A stretch of 64,000 nucleotides of DNA from Bacillus pseudomycoides DSM 12442 (GCF_000161455.1 NZ_CM000745.1:3106240-3170239); one strand, 5' to 3'. Positions 9,525-18,312 are shown, counted from the stretch's first letter. The notes: generated by a model not told the origin, from the letters alone. Numbers and translations: made by a program.

Positions 9525-9674
9525 TTGAGTTTAAATATGTATTTAGGGGAAGTACATACCCAAACACAAAGTATGAATGCTGTATGTACCGCTACCATTC
9601 AAGGTATGGAACAAGCCATTCAGTCGATTGATGCTTTTGCAATTGATACTGCTCTACAAGGACAAACATACTAA
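9525..9674 (+). pseudogene. LXG-domain toxin, N-terminal fragment
   Basis: Starts with TTG after AAGGAGGGAG and reads MSLNMYLGEVHTQTQS...ALQGQTY, the typical first 49 residues of an LXG domain, which targets polymorphic toxins to the type VII (Esx/Yuk) system in Firmicutes. It stops at TAA 9672-9674. Most of the LXG domain and the middle of the toxin are gone; the C-terminal nuclease follows at once in another frame. This looks like an internal deletion of a once longer toxin gene. Confidence 0.7.
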
Positions 9675-10050
9675 AGTATTACGTGAAGAACTTAAGAACG
9701 CAGGGATTGACCCGCCTCCATATCCTAATGCAGCACATCATATTGCCCCTTGGAATGATAAAAGGGCGAAGCAAGCTCAAAAATTATTGGAATATTTCAA
9801 GATACATCATGATTCTGCTGCTAATGGAGTGTTTCTTCCAGGGTATGGGGCAGAAGGGCATAAATATGTAACTACTGAAGTGCTACATATAGGTAGCCAT
9901 GGCCCAGAATATATAAGAGAAGTAGAAAGAACACTTCAATATATTAAAGATATTGGTGGTACTCAAGCTGATGCTGTTGATGCCTTACATGATATAAGAG
10001 AACAACTATTGAAGGGCACATTAAAACTAAATACACCAAAAAACAAATGA
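9577..10050 (+). pseudogene. AHH-type nuclease toxin domain, C-terminal remnant of the LXG toxin
   Basis: From about 9653 the frame encodes LYKDKHTKVLREEL..., PYPNAAHHIAPWNDKRAK and NGVFLPGYGAEGHKY. The AHH motif and the GVFLP segment are hallmarks of the AHH nuclease family of the HNH/endonuclease VII fold. The first 26 or so codons of this open frame are LXG sequence read out of frame, so they are not native. An intact nuclease domain could still be made from an internal start, but none has a strong ribosome site. The ATGA at its end overlaps a possible upstream start of the next gene, consistent with a toxin-immunity pair. Confidence 0.65.
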
Positions 10051-10067
10051 CTTTTCAGGAGGATACA

Positions 10068-10640
10068 ATGAAGATCTGGGAATTACGAGGCTCTGTGAAT
10101 GATTATGAATCTTTTCAACTACTAAATTTTGATCAAGACCATGAAAAATATTTTGATGGGAAATTTGATTTAGCAAAAAGTTTATCTAATTCATGGGGAG
10201 ATATACTGATTGAATGTGTAGAAGAAGGTAAACAAAGTGATTGTCCACATTTTTGGGGAAGGAATGGTACATTACTTATTAGTAATAAGGCAAAAAAACT
10301 TTTAGAGGCTTTAATAGGGCATGATGTTGAATTTCTTCCTTTAATACATAATGCTACTAATGAACCCTACTATGCCGTTCATGTATTAAATCATTTAGAT
10401 GCAATTGCTAATACCAATTCAATCTTTAAAAAGTTAAGAAGCGGCTTAATAGTTGGTTGTGAAAAATATTCCTTTATATCCAATGTTGTAGAAAACGAAG
10501 ATATTTTCAAAGTATTTTTAAATAATCATGTTTATTCAATTTCAGTTTTTGTATCAGATAAGTTCAGAAATGCAATTTTAGAAAGTGATTTAACAGGTTT
10601 TGAATTTGTTGAGGTATGGGATTCGGAATCGAACATGTAA
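10068..10640 (+). CDS. Immunity protein, Imm11/DUF1629-like
   Basis: A 190-residue protein, MKIWELRGSVND..., with YYAVHVLNHLDAI near residue 105, similar to the DUF1629 (Imm11) family of polymorphic-toxin immunity proteins. It directly follows the AHH nuclease remnant, so it probably neutralised it. The ATG at 10068 is chosen over the one at 10047 because CAGGAGG lies at the right distance. No membrane segments, so it should act in the cytoplasm. It is intact although the toxin is broken; an orphan immunity gene could protect against sister cells carrying the whole toxin. Confidence 0.65.
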   Translation: MKIWELRGSVNDYESFQLLNFDQDHEKYFDGKFDLAKSLSNSWGDILIECVEEGKQSDCPHFWGRNGTLLISNKAKKLLEALIGHDVEFLPLIHNATNEPYYAVHVLNHLDAIANTNSIFKKLRSGLIVGCEKYSFISNVVENEDIFKVFLNNHVYSISVFVSDKFRNAILESDLTGFEFVEVWDSESNM

Positions 10641-10668
10641 AACAAAGTCCTAAAACAGAAGGATGGCA

Positions 10669-10712
10669 AAAAAGAAGAACGCCTTGTAGTGAGGGTAAAC
10701 GTTCTTCTTTTA
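10669..10712. terminator. Bidirectional terminator between immunity gene and phr
   Basis: AAAAAGAAGAACG pairs with CGTTCTTCTTTT over an 18-base loop. Runs of A and T at the two ends suit termination of both the immunity gene (plus) and rap-phr (minus). Confidence 0.8.
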
Positions 10713-10724
10713 CTGTAAATTCAC

Positions 10725-10931
10725 TTAAATTTCTTTTGCTACAATGCCTCCACCGTTTCCATGCGCATTAGAAGGCGAACCACCATCACCTCTATTATAA
10801 GCAGGTGCAGGTGTATCCCCTATATTGTAAACCAAATCCGGTCTTTGTGGTGCAGGTGTGTCACCTTCAGCCATTGATAATAAACCAAATGACGTAACCG
10901 TTAATAGTAGTACTGCTTTAAGTTTTTTCAT
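10725..10931 (-). CDS. phr: Phr-type signalling pro-peptide with duplicated GDTPAP
   Basis: A 68-residue precursor with a Sec-type signal (MKKLKAVLLLTVTSFG, cleavage likely after SMA). GDTPAP occurs at residues 23-28 and 38-43, with a weaker GDGGSP at 48-53. In Rap-Phr systems a short peptide is cut from the secreted precursor, re-imported by Opp and binds the Rap protein. The duplicated hexapeptide is the best guess for the signal, but the mature form cannot be fixed from sequence. Its ATG overlaps the rap stop (TAATG), so it is coupled to rap. Confidence 0.75.
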   Translation of the reverse strand: MKKLKAVLLLTVTSFGLLSMAEGDTPAPQRPDLVYNIGDTPAPAYNRGDGGSPSNAHGNGGGIVAKEI

Positions 10932-12025
10932 TACACTAAGGCCCCTTTTTCTTCATATTTCTTTCTTGCTTCATTACTCATGTAAAAATACTTACTTGCT
11001 TTTTTCTCGTTTTCTTTCTTATAAAACATAGTTGCTAATATTTCCGTGTATTCTTGTACGCAACGTGTTAAACCTTCTGCTTCGAAATAGGAAATCCCTT
11101 CTAAAACAACACTTTCCAACGTTAGAGAATCAGAACCATTATTCATTGCCTTTAGGATATTAAAGCGGTGCACGTATTCCTTATTTTCTATCTTAGTACA
11201 AGCTGCAAGCCCTTTTTCAATTAGTGCATTAGCCTTGTTGCGTTCACCCAATTTATAATGTTCCCTAGCCTGTAAGAACATAGCTTTATAATGGTTTGGA
11301 AGGTGTTCTATAACCTCTGATAAATGACGAATAGCTAAATCTGAAAGGTTTTGATTTGCATATAACCAGCCTAAATTATTTCTAATACGTAACAGTAGTT
11401 CCGTGTTATCAATCTTTTTAACAATATCAATAGCTTTATTTAAGTGTTCTTCAGCTTGTTCAAACTGCCTTATCTGTATACACGTTAAGCCGAGGACGTT
11501 CTCGCATAAAGCAATGTTAATGTCATAGGAGTTAGTTTTGCTGAAAAAGTCTTTTGCTTTACTAGCATATGAAATAGATGGTAGGGGTTTATAAATTTGG
11601 TAATAGAAAGCTGCCAACCTATAATTAAATTCTGCTTTTTCTAATTCGGTCGGCACATGCATTAATAGTTTTTCCGCTTTCTCAAAATGTTCCCCAGCTT
11701 CATTGTATTGCGCAAGAATTGTGCTGTGAATTGCTTTGAAAAAGTGATAATAATAGGATAGAAAGCTGTTATCAGGTATATCAAAGGAGTTAATTTCATT
11801 AAAATTATCTTTTGTAATGTTAAGCCCACCTGTTAGTACTTTATATCTAAAATTTAATAATGAATAATATAGTAGTAGGTTTTCGTCTTCTTTTATACTA
11901 GAAAGTTTGTCTTCAATTTCTTGTTTAAATTGTTTTGCTTTTTCTACTTGTTGTTGTAACATTGATTGATACCAAGCATCTAATATTTGCTTGATTTGCT
12001 CTTTAGTTATTATATGTGCGCTCAT
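10931..12025 (-). CDS. rap: Rap-family tetratricopeptide-repeat protein
   Basis: 364 residues: an N-terminal three-helix bundle (ITKEQIKQILDAWYQSMLQQ, LLYYSLLNFRYKVLTGG) followed by repeated TPR helices such as AEEHLNKAIDIVKK and NNLGWLYANQ. Rap proteins dephosphorylate Spo0F or block response regulators, and are turned off by their Phr peptide, encoded just downstream. Inside a prophage it could delay host sporulation or competence, or time the lysogenic state. Its target cannot be read from sequence. It sits between the toxin locus and lysis genes on the late strand, with its own intergenic region upstream. Confidence 0.85.
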   Translation of the reverse strand: MSAHIITKEQIKQILDAWYQSMLQQQVEKAKQFKQEIEDKLSSIKEDENLLLYYSLLNFRYKVLTGGLNITKDNFNEINSFDIPDNSFLSYYYHFFKAIHSTILAQYNEAGEHFEKAEKLLMHVPTELEKAEFNYRLAAFYYQIYKPLPSISYASKAKDFFSKTNSYDINIALCENVLGLTCIQIRQFEQAEEHLNKAIDIVKKIDNTELLLRIRNNLGWLYANQNLSDLAIRHLSEVIEHLPNHYKAMFLQAREHYKLGERNKANALIEKGLAACTKIENKEYVHRFNILKAMNNGSDSLTLESVVLEGISYFEAEGLTRCVQEYTEILATMFYKKENEKKASKYFYMSNEARKKYEEKGALV

Positions 12026-12153
12026 AACAAGCCATCCCCCTTATTTTTTTATCTTTAATTCACTAAATATTAACATATTTATAGATATTTTATAGAATCC
12101 CCTCTTTTAAACTACTTGAAAAATAATTGTCAGAATACTTCTATGGGAGTGAA

Positions 12154-12181
12154 AATAAAAAAACCGACTCATAAGAGCCGG
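12154..12181 (-). terminator. Terminator after the endolysin gene
   Basis: CCGACTC-ATAA-GAGCCGG forms a stem with one mismatch. On the minus strand it is followed by seven T and lies at the end of the lysis operon. Confidence 0.85.
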
Positions 12182-12183
12182 AT

Positions 12184-13242
12184 TTAGTGTGACTTTACAT
12201 ATACATAGGCTTCACTTGCTGTAATAAAGTATGTTTTACCTTTACTATTGTGTACTTTGTACTGTGATGATCCATTGACAGTTACTTTTTCATCGATTGT
12301 AAACCCTTGTCCTGCATCTAAGGTACCAGCAACGTCTTTATCCTGCCAAGATGGAGAGTCATAGAAACGTAGTTTGTCCACTTTGGACACAATACGCTTT
12401 CCTGCAATCGGATTAACTGGCTCTTTCTTCTCAAACTTGATGTAAGAAGGATTGTTATATACCCATTGATTTCCTCCAAGATTTAACCAACCATCTTTTT
12501 CTCCCCACACTTGGTATGATTCTGGTTTATTTAACTGACGAATAACAGAGTAACTTGCACCTGCCCCTTTACGAAGATTTACATTATAACCTTCAATATA
12601 TGCAATACCTTCCACATTCGCCACTGGTTCGCCTGGTTTAGATGGTTGCTCGGGAACAGAAACGTCACCATTATTATATGCACGTTTTACATCAGCACGG
12701 AATTGCGCTTCTGATACACCATGACTACGTAAGTAATCAAGTGGATCTTCATGGTCTGTGCCGCCAAGGTATTTCGTTACATCATAGTGTGTCCACAATC
12801 CTTTTTCTACAGATAGATTGTTATCTTTTAAGATTTCAGCTAATAATTTAACGTACTTTTCATATGAGCGCTTAAATTTTCCATAGTCTGCAGTTTCGCA
12901 AAGTTCAACATGTACAAAACGCTTATTAGCACCTGAACCAGCCCCATAAGCGATATACTTTGTATCAGCAATTTGAATTGTTTCATTCCAATCTACTGCA
13001 TAATGCACGAAAGCCGAACGCCAAGTACGAGACTCATACTTTTGAATATTAATAGCTGGAGCTTCTGAAGTTGCTGTACTATGTGCCACAACACCCTCAT
13101 ATGCACCAACACCATATCTATACGGCTGCTTAGGTAAATCAGGAATAATAAGCATTCTATCAGCAAAAGCCCCTGTAGTGAAACTAAATAGGAGCAATGA
13201 AGTCATAAATACAGAGGAAACTAGTTTCGTTGATTTTCTCAT
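12184..13242 (-). CDS. Endolysin: secreted N-acetylmuramoyl-L-alanine amidase
   Basis: 352 residues. The first 27 (MRKSTKLVSSVFMTSLLLFS...AFA) look like a cleavable Sec signal. An Amidase_2 domain follows (VVAHSTA, WRSAFVHYAVDW, THYDVTKYLGG contain the likely zinc ligands), then an SH3-like domain near residues 205-265 (NVNLRKGAGASYSVIRQL) and a C-terminal Amidase02_C-like domain. It cleaves the peptide from muramic acid. The start at 13242 has GAAAGGTGAG upstream; the open frame extends 36 codons into the holin gene. A signal peptide would let it leave the cell without the holin. Confidence 0.88.
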   Translation of the reverse strand: MRKSTKLVSSVFMTSLLLFSFTTGAFADRMLIIPDLPKQPYRYGVGAYEGVVAHSTATSEAPAINIQKYESRTWRSAFVHYAVDWNETIQIADTKYIAYGAGSGANKRFVHVELCETADYGKFKRSYEKYVKLLAEILKDNNLSVEKGLWTHYDVTKYLGGTDHEDPLDYLRSHGVSEAQFRADVKRAYNNGDVSVPEQPSKPGEPVANVEGIAYIEGYNVNLRKGAGASYSVIRQLNKPESYQVWGEKDGWLNLGGNQWVYNNPSYIKFEKKEPVNPIAGKRIVSKVDKLRFYDSPSWQDKDVAGTLDAGQGFTIDEKVTVNGSSQYKVHNSKGKTYFITASEAYVYVKSH

Positions 13243-13243
13243 A

Positions 13244-13513
13244 TTATTTCTCACCTTTCGTACCAAGAATTTGTTTGATTTCTGATACATCTTTAGATAG
13301 AGAACCAAATGATTTAGCTTGTTCTTCAATGACTTCCTGGTTCTTTTCAATGACTTGTTGATACTTATCTTCTCGCTCTTTATTTTCTTGACGAGTAGAA
13401 TCTAATAACTCTTTACTCTCTTTCCTTGTTGAGAATAAAAGCCAAACAAAAAGAGCGCCAAAAGCGCCCTGTGATAGCATTACATTGAAAACCTGTTCTT
13501 CCAATGTTCTCAT
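13244..13513 (-). CDS. BhlA/UviB-type holin-like protein
   Basis: 89 residues with one transmembrane segment (residues 15-27, GAFGALFVWLLFS) followed by a long charged coiled-coil (RKESKELLDSTRQENKEREDK). This is the layout of BhlA/UviB-family phage holins. It ends one base before the endolysin ATG, so the two form a lysis cassette. Confidence 0.85.
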   Translation of the reverse strand: MRTLEEQVFNVMLSQGAFGALFVWLLFSTRKESKELLDSTRQENKEREDKYQQVIEKNQEVIEEQAKSFGSLSKDVSEIKQILGTKGEK

Positions 13514-13548
13514 CTCCTTTTTAACTAATTATATTTTTCTGCTCGTTA

Positions 13549-14037
13549 TCACTTAATTGGATATGATAGCGAGAATGCTACATAGTGAGTCGTAGCTTCT
13601 GTGAGATACATAGAGATAGTTCCGTCCTTAGTTACTAACACTGTAACTGCTACAGGTAAGTTAACGTTAGAGGACAGGAAAGCACTTGCCGCAAAGTAAG
13701 AATCCTGATGAGGTGCAATATCTGGAGTGATACGTGCAATTACTTGACGGTTTTTAACTGATCGTACAGCTCCTGTGATATGCACCCAGTTCCCATGCTT
13801 GCGAAGCGTTAGAGGTGTATCCCCGTCTTGTACTGCATTAGTGACAGGAAGCTCCTCGAAAGCTACATCATCCATATAAAAGAGTCCTTCGCCATCCATC
13901 CAAACACTGCTTTCATAATTACCTTTATTTAAGAAGATAGCTTGTGCTTCCTTATCCTCACTGAAGAATCCTGGAATTAATCCGAATTGTTGTTGAATCT
14001 CTTTAATTACCTCTTGTTTTAATTCATTGTTAGTCAT
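13549..14037 (-). CDS. Prophage protein of unknown function
   Basis: 162 residues, soluble, beta-rich in the second half (HITGAVRSVKNRQVIARITP, YFAASAFLSSNVNLPVAVTV). No domain recognised. It lies between the XhlA gene and the holin on the late strand. The position and beta-rich tail suggest a minor tail or host-binding protein, but that is inference. GGGAGATG provides a ribosome site before the ATG. Confidence 0.6.
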   Translation of the reverse strand: MTNNELKQEVIKEIQQQFGLIPGFFSEDKEAQAIFLNKGNYESSVWMDGEGLFYMDDVAFEELPVTNAVQDGDTPLTLRKHGNWVHITGAVRSVKNRQVIARITPDIAPHQDSYFAASAFLSSNVNLPVAVTVLVTKDGTISMYLTEATTHYVAFSLSYPIK

Positions 14038-14160
14038 TATTGAACATCTCCCTTGAATTTTGTTGTTTGATTTTTTGATTCTCTTTAATTGAATCTTACT
14101 TTTACCGCATTCTGTCTTATCTTTTCTACATCGTTATCACCTCCTTTCGAGCAAAATAAA

Positions 14161-14183
14161 AAGAGAGACGATTGTCCCCCTTT
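14161..14183 (-). terminator. Terminator after the XhlA gene
   Basis: On the minus strand GGGGGAC pairs with GTCTCTC (with G-U pairs) around AATC, followed by five T. Confidence 0.55.
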
Positions 14184-14206
14184 ATAATCACATTTAAACA
14201 TATACT

Positions 14207-14431
14207 TTAAATACCACCTTTTATTATCAATCCTAAAACTGCCATAACTATTGCACTAATAACAATTCGCAAAATCCATGTGGTATTCATGCTAATTTTT
14301 TCTAACTGCCTATTAATTGTAGAAATGTCTTTTTCGTTAATAGTTGTACGAGTTTCTAAATTGCGAATATCTCTCATGATTTCTTTTTGTTCCGTTTTTA
14401 GGCTGTCAATTTTTTTATATACGTCTTCCAT
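14207..14431 (-). CDS. xhlA: XhlA-family haemolysin/holin component
   Basis: 74 residues from the ATG at 14431 (MEDVYKKIDSLKTEQKEI). An N-terminal coiled-coil is followed by one C-terminal transmembrane segment (WILRIVISAIVMAVLGLIIKG), the typical XhlA pattern, which in PBSX acts with a holin at the membrane. AAAGGTG lies at good spacing; an alternative ATG at 14452 has no spacing to its ribosome site. Confidence 0.85.
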   Translation of the reverse strand: MEDVYKKIDSLKTEQKEIMRDIRNLETRTTINEKDISTINRQLEKISMNTTWILRIVISAIVMAVLGLIIKGGI

Positions 14432-14576
14432 ACGCTCACACCTTTCATCCACCTTAATAAATCAATCTTTATATATTATGAGACAACCCTATTCACTGTG
14501 AATGTAATTCAGATGTTTGCGTATCAAAGCCGTATTTTATCCAAAATAAAAAAGCCTACTTCTGTACACTTTCTTA

Positions 14577-15971
14577 TTAAACCGCATTATTTTCATCTAA
14601 ACCTTTTGATAACTGGGTAACGGTAGTTCTTGCTTCCCAAACATAAATCTGATCTTTGTCTTTATTGTTATAAACAACTTTGAATTTTTGCCCTGCTGTA
14701 AAGTACCACTGAAAACTACCTGTCATCCTAACCCATTTACTTACATAGCCCGTAATTTCTCCTGCAATTTCATGTTCTTCAATTGTTTTTCTGCTTGCAT
14801 CTAATATGTGGATTTCAAGTATATGTTCAGCATCCGCTGTTTGGGCTAATGCAGACAGGTAAGCATGTATATCATAGATACCACTTTCTTTAATGTGAAA
14901 TAGACCACCAGAACGATCTACACTTCTATTAAAACCCCAACGTGGTTTATCGTTAAACTCTACAATCCACTTTCCGCTATTGTAGCGTTTTTCTTTATGA
15001 AACCAAACAGCAGCATTAGAAGGAGCTTGAAGTTTATTGTGGATTAAGAGATCAGCTTCAACTTTAACTTTTTTATATTTCGTATCTTTACTAATGACTA
15101 GAGCATCAGCTTCTTCTTCTAAAATTGATTTACCATTCAAAAGCAATCTCTTTTCGTCAAATCCCCATAATGAGAACAGTTTTTTCACATCTTCAAATGA
15201 TGGATGTTCCTGCCATCCTAACCAACCTTTTGCATCATCAATATAATTAGTCCAGAGTTTGTTTTGATAATCTTTTGCAAAAATAAATCCGTAAGTAGGG
15301 GAATTTATAAATGAGATACCACGCCACGATTTAGCGTTAGGTGTATTTCCTTGCACACTGCCATGACAATAAATTGTGTTTATCCTTAGTCCTCTGGCTA
15401 CAATTTCATCAAGAATATTTTTTGTAGGATCACTAACCGAGATTAACGCACCACCTACATCTGTTGTGATTTTTGGCACTTGAACATTATTTGCATTAAT
15501 TAATTTTGTTAACTCTACGATTAGTTTATTTGTATCATCAATTTCTTTTCTATATCCTGCTACTTGTTCCAAGGCTTTTTCAAAATCAGAAATATAACTT
15601 TCCAGTTTGATATTTCCTTCTTTGACATCTCTTCTTAAAACAATTCGGATATCTGGTGTGCTTGTACGTTCTGAATCTCCCTTTTCTATAACAAAATAAG
15701 CCATCCATTCGTTAGAAGTTGAGACCGCTTTAGCAGGTAATATATATTCAATGATTCCATTATTTACATCAATAATTTTGGCATCATCCCGAATAAACTG
15801 TTTATTATTTGTTGCTTCATACTTTGCTACATATCCAGTTAAATCAACTACTCTACCATTATCTTTTAGATATACAGTTAGTTTTAAACCATTTTTATCA
15901 TTTTGGCGTAAACGAATGGTTTTTGTGAATACTGGATCAGCCAAATCAATTATAATTACTTCATTTCTCAT
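14577..15971 (-). CDS. BppU-type baseplate upper protein
   Basis: 464 residues. The first 110 match the BppU N-terminal domain (TIRLRQNDKNGLKLTVYLKD, VDLTGYVAKYEATN), which attaches receptor-binding proteins to the baseplate of siphophages. A short coiled-coil (residues 128-160) leads to a central domain and a beta-sandwich-like end (GIYDIHAYLSALAQTADAEH). It is intact, but the particle genes it would serve are missing. Its ATG overlaps the end of the tail-fibre fragment by four bases. Confidence 0.85.
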   Translation of the reverse strand: MRNEVIIIDLADPVFTKTIRLRQNDKNGLKLTVYLKDNGRVVDLTGYVAKYEATNNKQFIRDDAKIIDVNNGIIEYILPAKAVSTSNEWMAYFVIEKGDSERTSTPDIRIVLRRDVKEGNIKLESYISDFEKALEQVAGYRKEIDDTNKLIVELTKLINANNVQVPKITTDVGGALISVSDPTKNILDEIVARGLRINTIYCHGSVQGNTPNAKSWRGISFINSPTYGFIFAKDYQNKLWTNYIDDAKGWLGWQEHPSFEDVKKLFSLWGFDEKRLLLNGKSILEEEADALVISKDTKYKKVKVEADLLIHNKLQAPSNAAVWFHKEKRYNSGKWIVEFNDKPRWGFNRSVDRSGGLFHIKESGIYDIHAYLSALAQTADAEHILEIHILDASRKTIEEHEIAGEITGYVSKWVRMTGSFQWYFTAGQKFKVVYNNKDKDQIYVWEARTTVTQLSKGLDENNAV

Positions 15972-16957
15972 TTCGTTACGCTCCTTTCAATCGCACCTTT
16001 TTCAAGGCGTTTAGGTGGTCTTCTCGTGCGTTTTGATCTTCCTCTATGCTTTACATTTCCTTTAGGCTGTTGTGGCTCTATTTTTTCAATTCTAGCATCT
16101 GTTTTTGTTACGTATTCTTGAAACCCTTTTGTTAATTGTGAGAGCATACCATATAAACCTACACCTGTTTCTTCCTCTTCATTTGGAATAACTAAACCAT
16201 AATGTGTTGAAATTGCATCAGTAGTAATTGGTGGTTCTCCTTCTTTTCGATTCATACGCATATCATAAAGTTTTGCCATATCTGTTTTAAGGTTGTATTG
16301 TTTAATATCCCAATCCATTACTTTATCTAATGCACTAAATCCAATATCACGAATGTTTGTCTTGTATTTTTTCTTTGATGATACTTTAAAATCAGCGGCT
16401 AAAATCCCACCATAAAATGAACCAGTGCCAGACATAACTTGAAGGTATCCATTTGCAGAATTAGAATTTCGTAGCAAAGAATACTGAAGCACTAAGTCTG
16501 TATCACCGCTAGAAGAAGTTTTTACCGAAAAGATTCTCTTTCCGTTTTGATGAAACAGGAATCCTTTTCCTGCTGTAAAATGCATATTCTCTTCAGTCGC
16601 TTCAAGCATGAGATTCTTTTTACTTTTCGCTGCGAAATCTGTTGCAGCAGTTAAATTCATGTATGAGTATAATGCATCTATATTTAAAGAATCTTCCGCT
16701 TTAATAATCATCTTTCCGTTTTGGTCAAAGAAAATATTTGCTGGAAAGTACAAATCTGTTTTACTTCCGCTTATATACCCTCTTGTGATACCAATACCGC
16801 CAGCTTTGGGATATGAGTCAGATTGTTGATATATTGCTACTGCCCCTTGTGAAGCGGTTATATCATCGTTTCCACCTAAAAAGATGGTGGGCTGCATTTC
16901 TTTTCTTGAATTTATATAATATCCTAAAAACATACGGGTAATGTCTGACTCAAACAA
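15968..16957 (-). pseudogene. Tail-fibre C-terminal fragment with endosialidase-type chaperone domain
   Basis: The open frame can start at a TTG (16957), but it is the tail end of a much larger tail protein. Residues about 190-300 form a peptidase_S74 intramolecular chaperone (VSSKKKYKTNIRDIGFSALD, HYGLVIPNEEEETG). The N-terminal part, together with all upstream tail and head genes, has been deleted: reading upstream, the frame runs directly into a prohead-protease sequence. The Lys/Arg-rich end (HRGRSKRTRRPPKRLEKG) is typical of fibre proteins released from the chaperone. Confidence 0.75.
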
Positions 16958-18296
16958 ACGTATAAATTGTTTTGGCTGTAATATTCTTTAACTGTTCTCG
17001 CACTTTACTACTTGAGATACCTTCATACCAAGAATACGCTGAAATAGTTCCATACATATATAAGTCTGCTTCTTCAGTATTAGCGCTATTAAGTACCTCA
17101 AATCGATTTTGATTTTCGGAATTTCCGTTACTGTCATTCTCATCACCTCCCCCTAATGCTGCTGCATTTTCAACTGATTCATAGTTTTTCGTAACATACC
17201 GTTTATTTGCCCATTCCTCATTAATTGGTTCACGTCCTAACATCCGTAAAATATCATTAATTGAATTTGCACCAATTCTAAAGAACACATCACAAGCACT
17301 TGCTAGTTGTGTAATATCTACATATTTAATACGACTCGTATCTACTTTTAAATATGTTCGTTCTAAGTACTCTTCCTTCTTATAAAACTTACGATTTATT
17401 TCATCTGCAATAAGTTCTACAAGCGGATTAATACAGAACATAAGGAAATTATCTGTTTGCTTGGAGACATCGACAACATCACCTTTTAACATTCCTTTTG
17501 GTACATGAAAAGCCATTGAAACAAAATCAATAATGTCATCAACAAGTGCTTTAATATCTCGACTATCTAATTTGTTTCCTTTGGAAGTGTTACTAAAATT
17601 CTCTAATGTATATCCATCTTGTAATTGGAACACAGCACCTGCATTATCCGCTTCAAAAAACGCTTTAAACTGTTCATTGAACATTGCATCCATTTGTTGT
17701 TGCATTTCTGGTGTTTGCGCTCTTAAAAATTCACCTTTCACCACAACACGCATTGCATTAGAACGCTTATAAATACTTGTAGCAGAAGTAATTAATTTGC
17801 CCCAGCTACTATATAAACCATCAATTACATTCATGATATTTTCATCATTTAATTGAAAATAAAAAACCTCACTCTCTTTAAATACCTTTTCGGTAAAAGT
17901 GAAGTTTTTAACAGTAACGCCTTTATATATATTTTCTTTTAATGCAAATTCTTCTTTGCTAAAACTATCTGCAATATATAGTTGATCGTTATGCATAATT
18001 ACTAAACACTCATTATCATAAATTAAATGTGAGACTAAACTATGCATAAATTGTGAAGCATTTTGGTTTTGGTTGGGCTGCACATTAAATAAATAGTGAT
18101 TTCCCTTTCGAACTTCTATTCCTTTTTCAAATGTTTGAAATTCACAACGAACAAGCGTATTCGCAATTAAATCTACACAAGTATTAACAGCCAGTTTTTT
18201 AAAGAAGTAATCTATGGAAGCTTCATAAAAACAACTTTTTAAATCTGCCCTGCTCCTTTTTCCAAACCAACCACCAATCCAATCAATTAACCCCAT
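16950..18296 (-). CDS. HK97-type portal protein fused to the start of a ClpP-like prohead protease
   Basis: Residues 1-385 or so are a phage portal protein (MGLIDWIGGWFGKRS, SRDIKALVDDIIDFVSMAFHVP), the ring through which DNA enters the capsid. The last 50 residues (FEVLNSANTEEADLYMYGTI, SSSKVREQLKNITAKTI) are the start of a ClpP-like maturation protease. Adding one T to the run at 17107-17110 would end the portal at ENQKSI and start the protease at MTVTEIPKIKNRFEVLN, so a one-base loss probably fused the two. The protease then stops at the large deletion junction near 16955. Confidence 0.8.
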   Translation of the reverse strand: MGLIDWIGGWFGKRSRADLKSCFYEASIDYFFKKLAVNTCVDLIANTLVRCEFQTFEKGIEVRKGNHYLFNVQPNQNQNASQFMHSLVSHLIYDNECLVIMHNDQLYIADSFSKEEFALKENIYKGVTVKNFTFTEKVFKESEVFYFQLNDENIMNVIDGLYSSWGKLITSATSIYKRSNAMRVVVKGEFLRAQTPEMQQQMDAMFNEQFKAFFEADNAGAVFQLQDGYTLENFSNTSKGNKLDSRDIKALVDDIIDFVSMAFHVPKGMLKGDVVDVSKQTDNFLMFCINPLVELIADEINRKFYKKEEYLERTYLKVDTSRIKYVDITQLASACDVFFRIGANSINDILRMLGREPINEEWANKRYVTKNYESVENAAALGGGDENDSNGNSENQNRFEVLNSANTEEADLYMYGTISAYSWYEGISSSKVREQLKNITAKTIYTFV

Positions 18297-18312
18297 TCCC
18301 TCACCTGCCTTT

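Noticed and set aside
10047..10067. Upstream ATG of the immunity gene
   Set aside because: No ribosome site ahead of it, while CAGGAGG is placed correctly for the ATG at 10068.
14100..14160. AAAGGAGGTGATAACGATG ribosome site followed at once by TAG
   Set aside because: A good ribosome site, but the frame closes after one codon. It may be a relic of a small gene; too little is left to annotate.
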